Shown here: positions 14,195 to 16,315 of the stretch, in pieces | Numbering within the stretch: position 1 is the stretch's first letter | How the letters are laid out: every line of letters starts with the position of its first letter | Source: Lachnospiraceae bacterium UBA3282 | GTDB taxonomy: Bacteria > Bacillota > Clostridia > Lachnospirales > Lachnospiraceae | Length of the DNA stretch: 16,315 nt | Assembly: GCA_002361735.1 (NCBI GenBank) | Contig: DETS01000081.1 | Span: forward strand, 1-16,315 | Direction: 5' to 3' | The notes under the pieces: generated by a model | Database searches by the model: none | Seen by the model: the letters and a program-made list of their open reading frames with translations, nothing else | What the model was told of the DNA's origin: nothing | Program-made: the position numbers and the translations under genes

Positions 14195-15535
14195 CTATTT
14201 CGCCGGCTCCTTCTTGGCAAAAAGACCGTCGATGAATTTCTTGATATCCGCTTCCGGCATGGTCTTAAGCAAGTACCCTCTGGGCTTTAAGGACATCACC
14301 TTTTTGACGCTCTCCGCGTCGCCCCTGCCCGTCAGGAAAACAACGGGGATATCCGCAATATCCTCGTCGGAACGAATCATTTCCAGTGTCTGTCTGCCGT
14401 CACAGACGGGCATCTCATAATCCAAAAGGATCAAATCCGGCCTGTTGACCGTAATTGTTTTAATCGCCGCAATACTGGAATTACTCTCCAGCATATCATA
14501 GTCATCTCCCAGAAGCCGAATGATATTCTGGCGCATGAAATCGGAATCATCCACTACCAGGATCTGTTTTTTCCTGCTTTCGCCGTCCAGATATTTTTTA
14601 ATCTGTCCCATAGCGTTCAGCGCGTTGATGCGGGACACGATCTTGCCCTTTTCCGCAGAGGTACTGAATACACTGAACGTAAAATAGCCGGTGCCCGTGT
14701 CAAACAACATACTGCAAAACGGGGGCATTCTCTCAAAAGTGGACACAAGCTGATCATAAGTCAGCAGAGACTCTCCCTCCATCTCAAATGCTTCAATCTG
14801 CGGGAAACATTCTCTGATCTTCTCAATCAACTGCCGCGCTATATAACGGGTGATATTGATTACCATATCATCCACCTTCAGATACTGCGCATCCATCATA
14901 TCGCTGACCGACTTAAGCAGAAGCCCTTCCTCTATCCCCCATATGATTTCCCAGCGTTCTTTTTTGTTCCCCCGATAGACGAAGCGATAACAGACGGTTT
15001 TACCGATATTTTCCCCGCCATACTGTCTGCTGATGGCCTTCGCCTTGAGTTGGAATATCTCCTTCATCAACTGGACAATCGTCTGCTCCAGCGCGTCGAT
15101 CTCCTCCTCCTGGGGAATATTCGTCCACTGGCTCAGCTTCTTCCCTGCAATGGCAAGATCCTCCGTCTGCGTATGCGCAACCAGCCAGCCGATACTGACG
15201 CCCAAAAAATGCCGCATAGCTTCTTCCGAATAGCTTGTATCCTCCAGTTCCTCCTCCAGAGAAGGCAGCGTACTGTTCTGAAAATCGTCGTGTAAACGCT
15301 TATGTACATCAAAATCAGGGTAATCGATGGAGCGCATATAAGCTTCCTCATGCTGAAAATGCTCCACTACATGATTTTTCAGGTACTTAACACCTTCCCG
15401 ACATACCCATTCCCTTTTTCCTTCCTCATCTCCGAGGGTCAACAGTTTGTTTATCGTTGCAAACAACTGTTTGTGCTCTTTATCAATAGACTCAACACCG
15501 ATCTCGTACCTTTTATTCCAAGGAATCGCCTTCAC
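14195..15535 (-). CDS. Bacteriohemerythrin-response regulator fusion
   Basis: 446 residues in three parts. Residues 1-136 are bacteriohemerythrin with all seven di-iron ligands: His21, His59, Glu63, His78, His82, His121 and Asp126. Residues about 172-300 form a less clear domain resembling the CheX phosphatase fold (VDDMVINITRYIARQLIEKI, CSMLFDTGTGYFTF). Residues 323-440 are a receiver domain: acidic pair Asp329-Asp330, phospho-acceptor Asp372 (LLDYEMP), Thr402 and Lys424. There is no output domain after the receiver. It probably couples oxygen or redox state to a phosphorelay or chemotaxis-like pathway (inference). The GTG at 15535 has AGGAGG 5 nt upstream; the open frame 24 codons further upstream lies in the leader. 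It has its own promoter. Confidence 0.88.
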   Translation of the reverse strand: MKAIPWNKRYEIGVESIDKEHKQLFATINKLLTLGDEEGKREWVCREGVKYLKNHVVEHFQHEEAYMRSIDYPDFDVHKRLHDDFQNSTLPSLEEELEDTSYSEEAMRHFLGVSIGWLVAHTQTEDLAIAGKKLSQWTNIPQEEEIDALEQTIVQLMKEIFQLKAKAISRQYGGENIGKTVCYRFVYRGNKKERWEIIWGIEEGLLLKSVSDMMDAQYLKVDDMVINITRYIARQLIEKIRECFPQIEAFEMEGESLLTYDQLVSTFERMPPFCSMLFDTGTGYFTFSVFSTSAEKGKIVSRINALNAMGQIKKYLDGESRKKQILVVDDSDFMRQNIIRLLGDDYDMLESNSSIAAIKTITVNRPDLILLDYEMPVCDGRQTLEMIRSDEDIADIPVVFLTGRGDAESVKKVMSLKPRGYLLKTMPEADIKKFIDGLFAKKEPAK

Positions 15536-15625
15536 ATTATCCTCCTTCGCGTAAGCGCTGCGGGCGCCGACGCCAAAACTTTTTCTATGAAATCCGACAA
15601 ATAGCAAATGTTACCATTAGCGTAC

Positions 15626-15654
15626 ATTATACACTAATTTGGGTGTTTATGCAA
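15626..15654 (-). promoter_or_regulatory. Promoter of the hemerythrin-response regulator gene
   Basis: TTGCAT (15654-15649), 17-nt spacer, consensus TATAAT (15631-15626) on the minus strand. The leader is about 85 nt. The -35 box is only 15 bp past the stop codon of the peptide gene, so read-through from prfA is also possible. Confidence 0.75.
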
Positions 15655-15669
15655 ATATCTAACCTATAT

Positions 15670-15795
15670 TTATCGAATCAGTTCAGATACCGGCGAATAA
15701 TTAAAATCCCACTTAACGGGTTCGTGGCTAAAACCAACCGTCAAACTCATACAGCCGATCAGGAAACAAATCATGATCCATTTCTTTCGTTTCAT
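15670..15795 (-). CDS. Short peptide (41 aa) with signal-like N-terminus
   Basis: A 41-codon ORF downstream of prfA. The product has a lysine-rich start (MKRKKW), a hydrophobic core at about 7-22 and a polar, aromatic tail (SHEPVKWDFNYSPVSELIR). This is the architecture of a secreted pro-peptide or a tiny membrane protein; I recognise no family. The ATG overlaps the stop of a five-codon ORF (15809-15792), which has the better ribosome binding site (TAGGAG, 7 nt), so translation may be coupled. GGAAG 7 nt before its own ATG could also serve. It starts 40 bp after the prfA stop and is probably co-transcribed. Alternative: a non-functional ORF. Confidence 0.55.
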   Translation of the reverse strand: MKRKKWIMICFLIGCMSLTVGFSHEPVKWDFNYSPVSELIR

Positions 15796-15809
15796 AGCGC
15801 ATCTTCCAT
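15792..15809 (-). promoter_or_regulatory. Five-codon leader ORF (MEDAL) overlapping the peptide start
   Basis: TAGGAG is 7 nt before this ATG; its TGA overlaps the next ATG in an ATGA junction, the usual layout for stop-start translational coupling. It could equally be chance. Confidence 0.35.
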
Positions 15810-15835
15810 CAAATGACTCCTAAACAAACAGTCAA

Positions 15836-16315
15836 TCAGTTTTCCCCCATCTTCAGCAATTTTGCCGCCTGATCCGCGGCGATGCAGGCGTCCAGGATCT
15901 CCTGAATGTCCCCGTTCATCACCTTATCCAGCTTATAGATCGTCAGGTTGATGCGGTGGTCGGTGACGCGCCCCTGCGGAAAGTTGTAGGTCCTGATCTT
16001 CTCGGAGCGGTCGCCTGTACCGATCTGGCTCCTGCGCAGCTCCGCCTCCGCGTCGTGACGCTGCTGCTGCTCGATATCGTAAAGCTTTGCCTTGAGCAAG
16101 GCAAACGCCTTTGCCTTATTTTGAATCTGAGACTTCTCGGTCTGGCTGTAGACCACAATGCCCGTGGGATAATGGGTCAGACGCACCGCAGAGTCCGTCG
16201 TGTTCACGCATTGGCCCCCGTTCCCGGATGCCCTCATTACGTCAATTCGTATATCTTTATCCTCAATTACGACATCTATATCATCATCCACCTCGGGCAT
16301 CACCGCCACACTGAT
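15836..16315 (-). CDS. prfA: Peptide chain release factor 1, 3' part
   Basis: The last 159 codons, open at the right window edge (the frame reads ISVAVMPEVDDD at the boundary). The peptidyl-tRNA hydrolysis loop GGQ is present (SGNGGQCVNTTDSAVRLTH), followed by the family's conserved SQIQNKAKAFALLKAKL and the RTYNFPQGRVTDHRI block. The residues after GGQ and this C-terminus fit RF1, which reads UAA and UAG, and not RF2. The PxT codon-recognition motif would lie upstream, outside the window. The short peptide gene follows 40 bp downstream on the same strand, with no terminator visible. Confidence 0.93.
   Translation of the reverse strand: MSVAVMPEVDDDIDVVIEDKDIRIDVMRASGNGGQCVNTTDSAVRLTHYPTGIVVYSQTEKSQIQNKAKAFALLKAKLYDIEQQQRHDAEAELRRSQIGTGDRSEKIRTYNFPQGRVTDHRINLTIYKLDKVMNGDIQEILDACIAADQAAKLLKMGEN

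Overview
The window looks like chromosomal DNA of a Gram-positive, low-to-middling-GC Firmicute, most likely a Lachnospiraceae-type Clostridium relative. The evidence is strong AGGAGG ribosome binding sites, vegetative promoters with 17-bp spacers, a cytoplasmic Csp/subtilisin-type protease, an AAA+DUF4143 ATPase, bacteriohemerythrin, and CPBP membrane proteases. The genus is inference; no rRNA or tRNA gene is present.

Left part (1-5.5 kb). An AlbA_2/COG2865-type regulator (minus) is driven from a near-consensus promoter with a perfect 18-bp palindrome just upstream. Next is an intact subtilisin-family protease (minus). The 369-bp gap that follows diverges into a plus-strand cassette: a small XRE regulator, a four-helix membrane protein and a CPBP protease. 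This gap holds an AT-rich array with an exact 20-bp period that runs into the XRE promoter.

Middle (5.5-10.4 kb). On the minus strand lie endonuclease III with an unrecognised downstream gene, a DUF4143 ATPase whose promoter is preceded by three 15-bp motifs spaced exactly 32 bp, and a nicotinamidase-type hydrolase preceded by a 44-codon secreted or membrane peptide ORF missing from ordinary ORF calls. On the plus strand is a decayed locus: the first half of an ECF sigma factor fused in frame to an ABC-2 permease remnant that is then broken by a TAG, ending at a terminator.

Right part (10.4-16.3 kb), all minus: a second CPBP protease, a Cof-type HAD phosphatase, a three-domain S1 RNA-binding protein, an XRE regulator with a membrane-spanning C-terminus, a bacteriohemerythrin/response-regulator fusion with its own strong promoter, a second short secreted-peptide ORF (41 aa) and the 3' end of prfA (release factor 1), cut by the window edge.

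The most interesting unexplained items are the two short peptide genes (positive N-terminus, one hydrophobic helix, polar 15-20 residue tail), one of them coupled to a 5-codon leader ORF behind prfA, and the two phased repeat arrays sitting upstream of promoters. None can be assigned a function from sequence alone.
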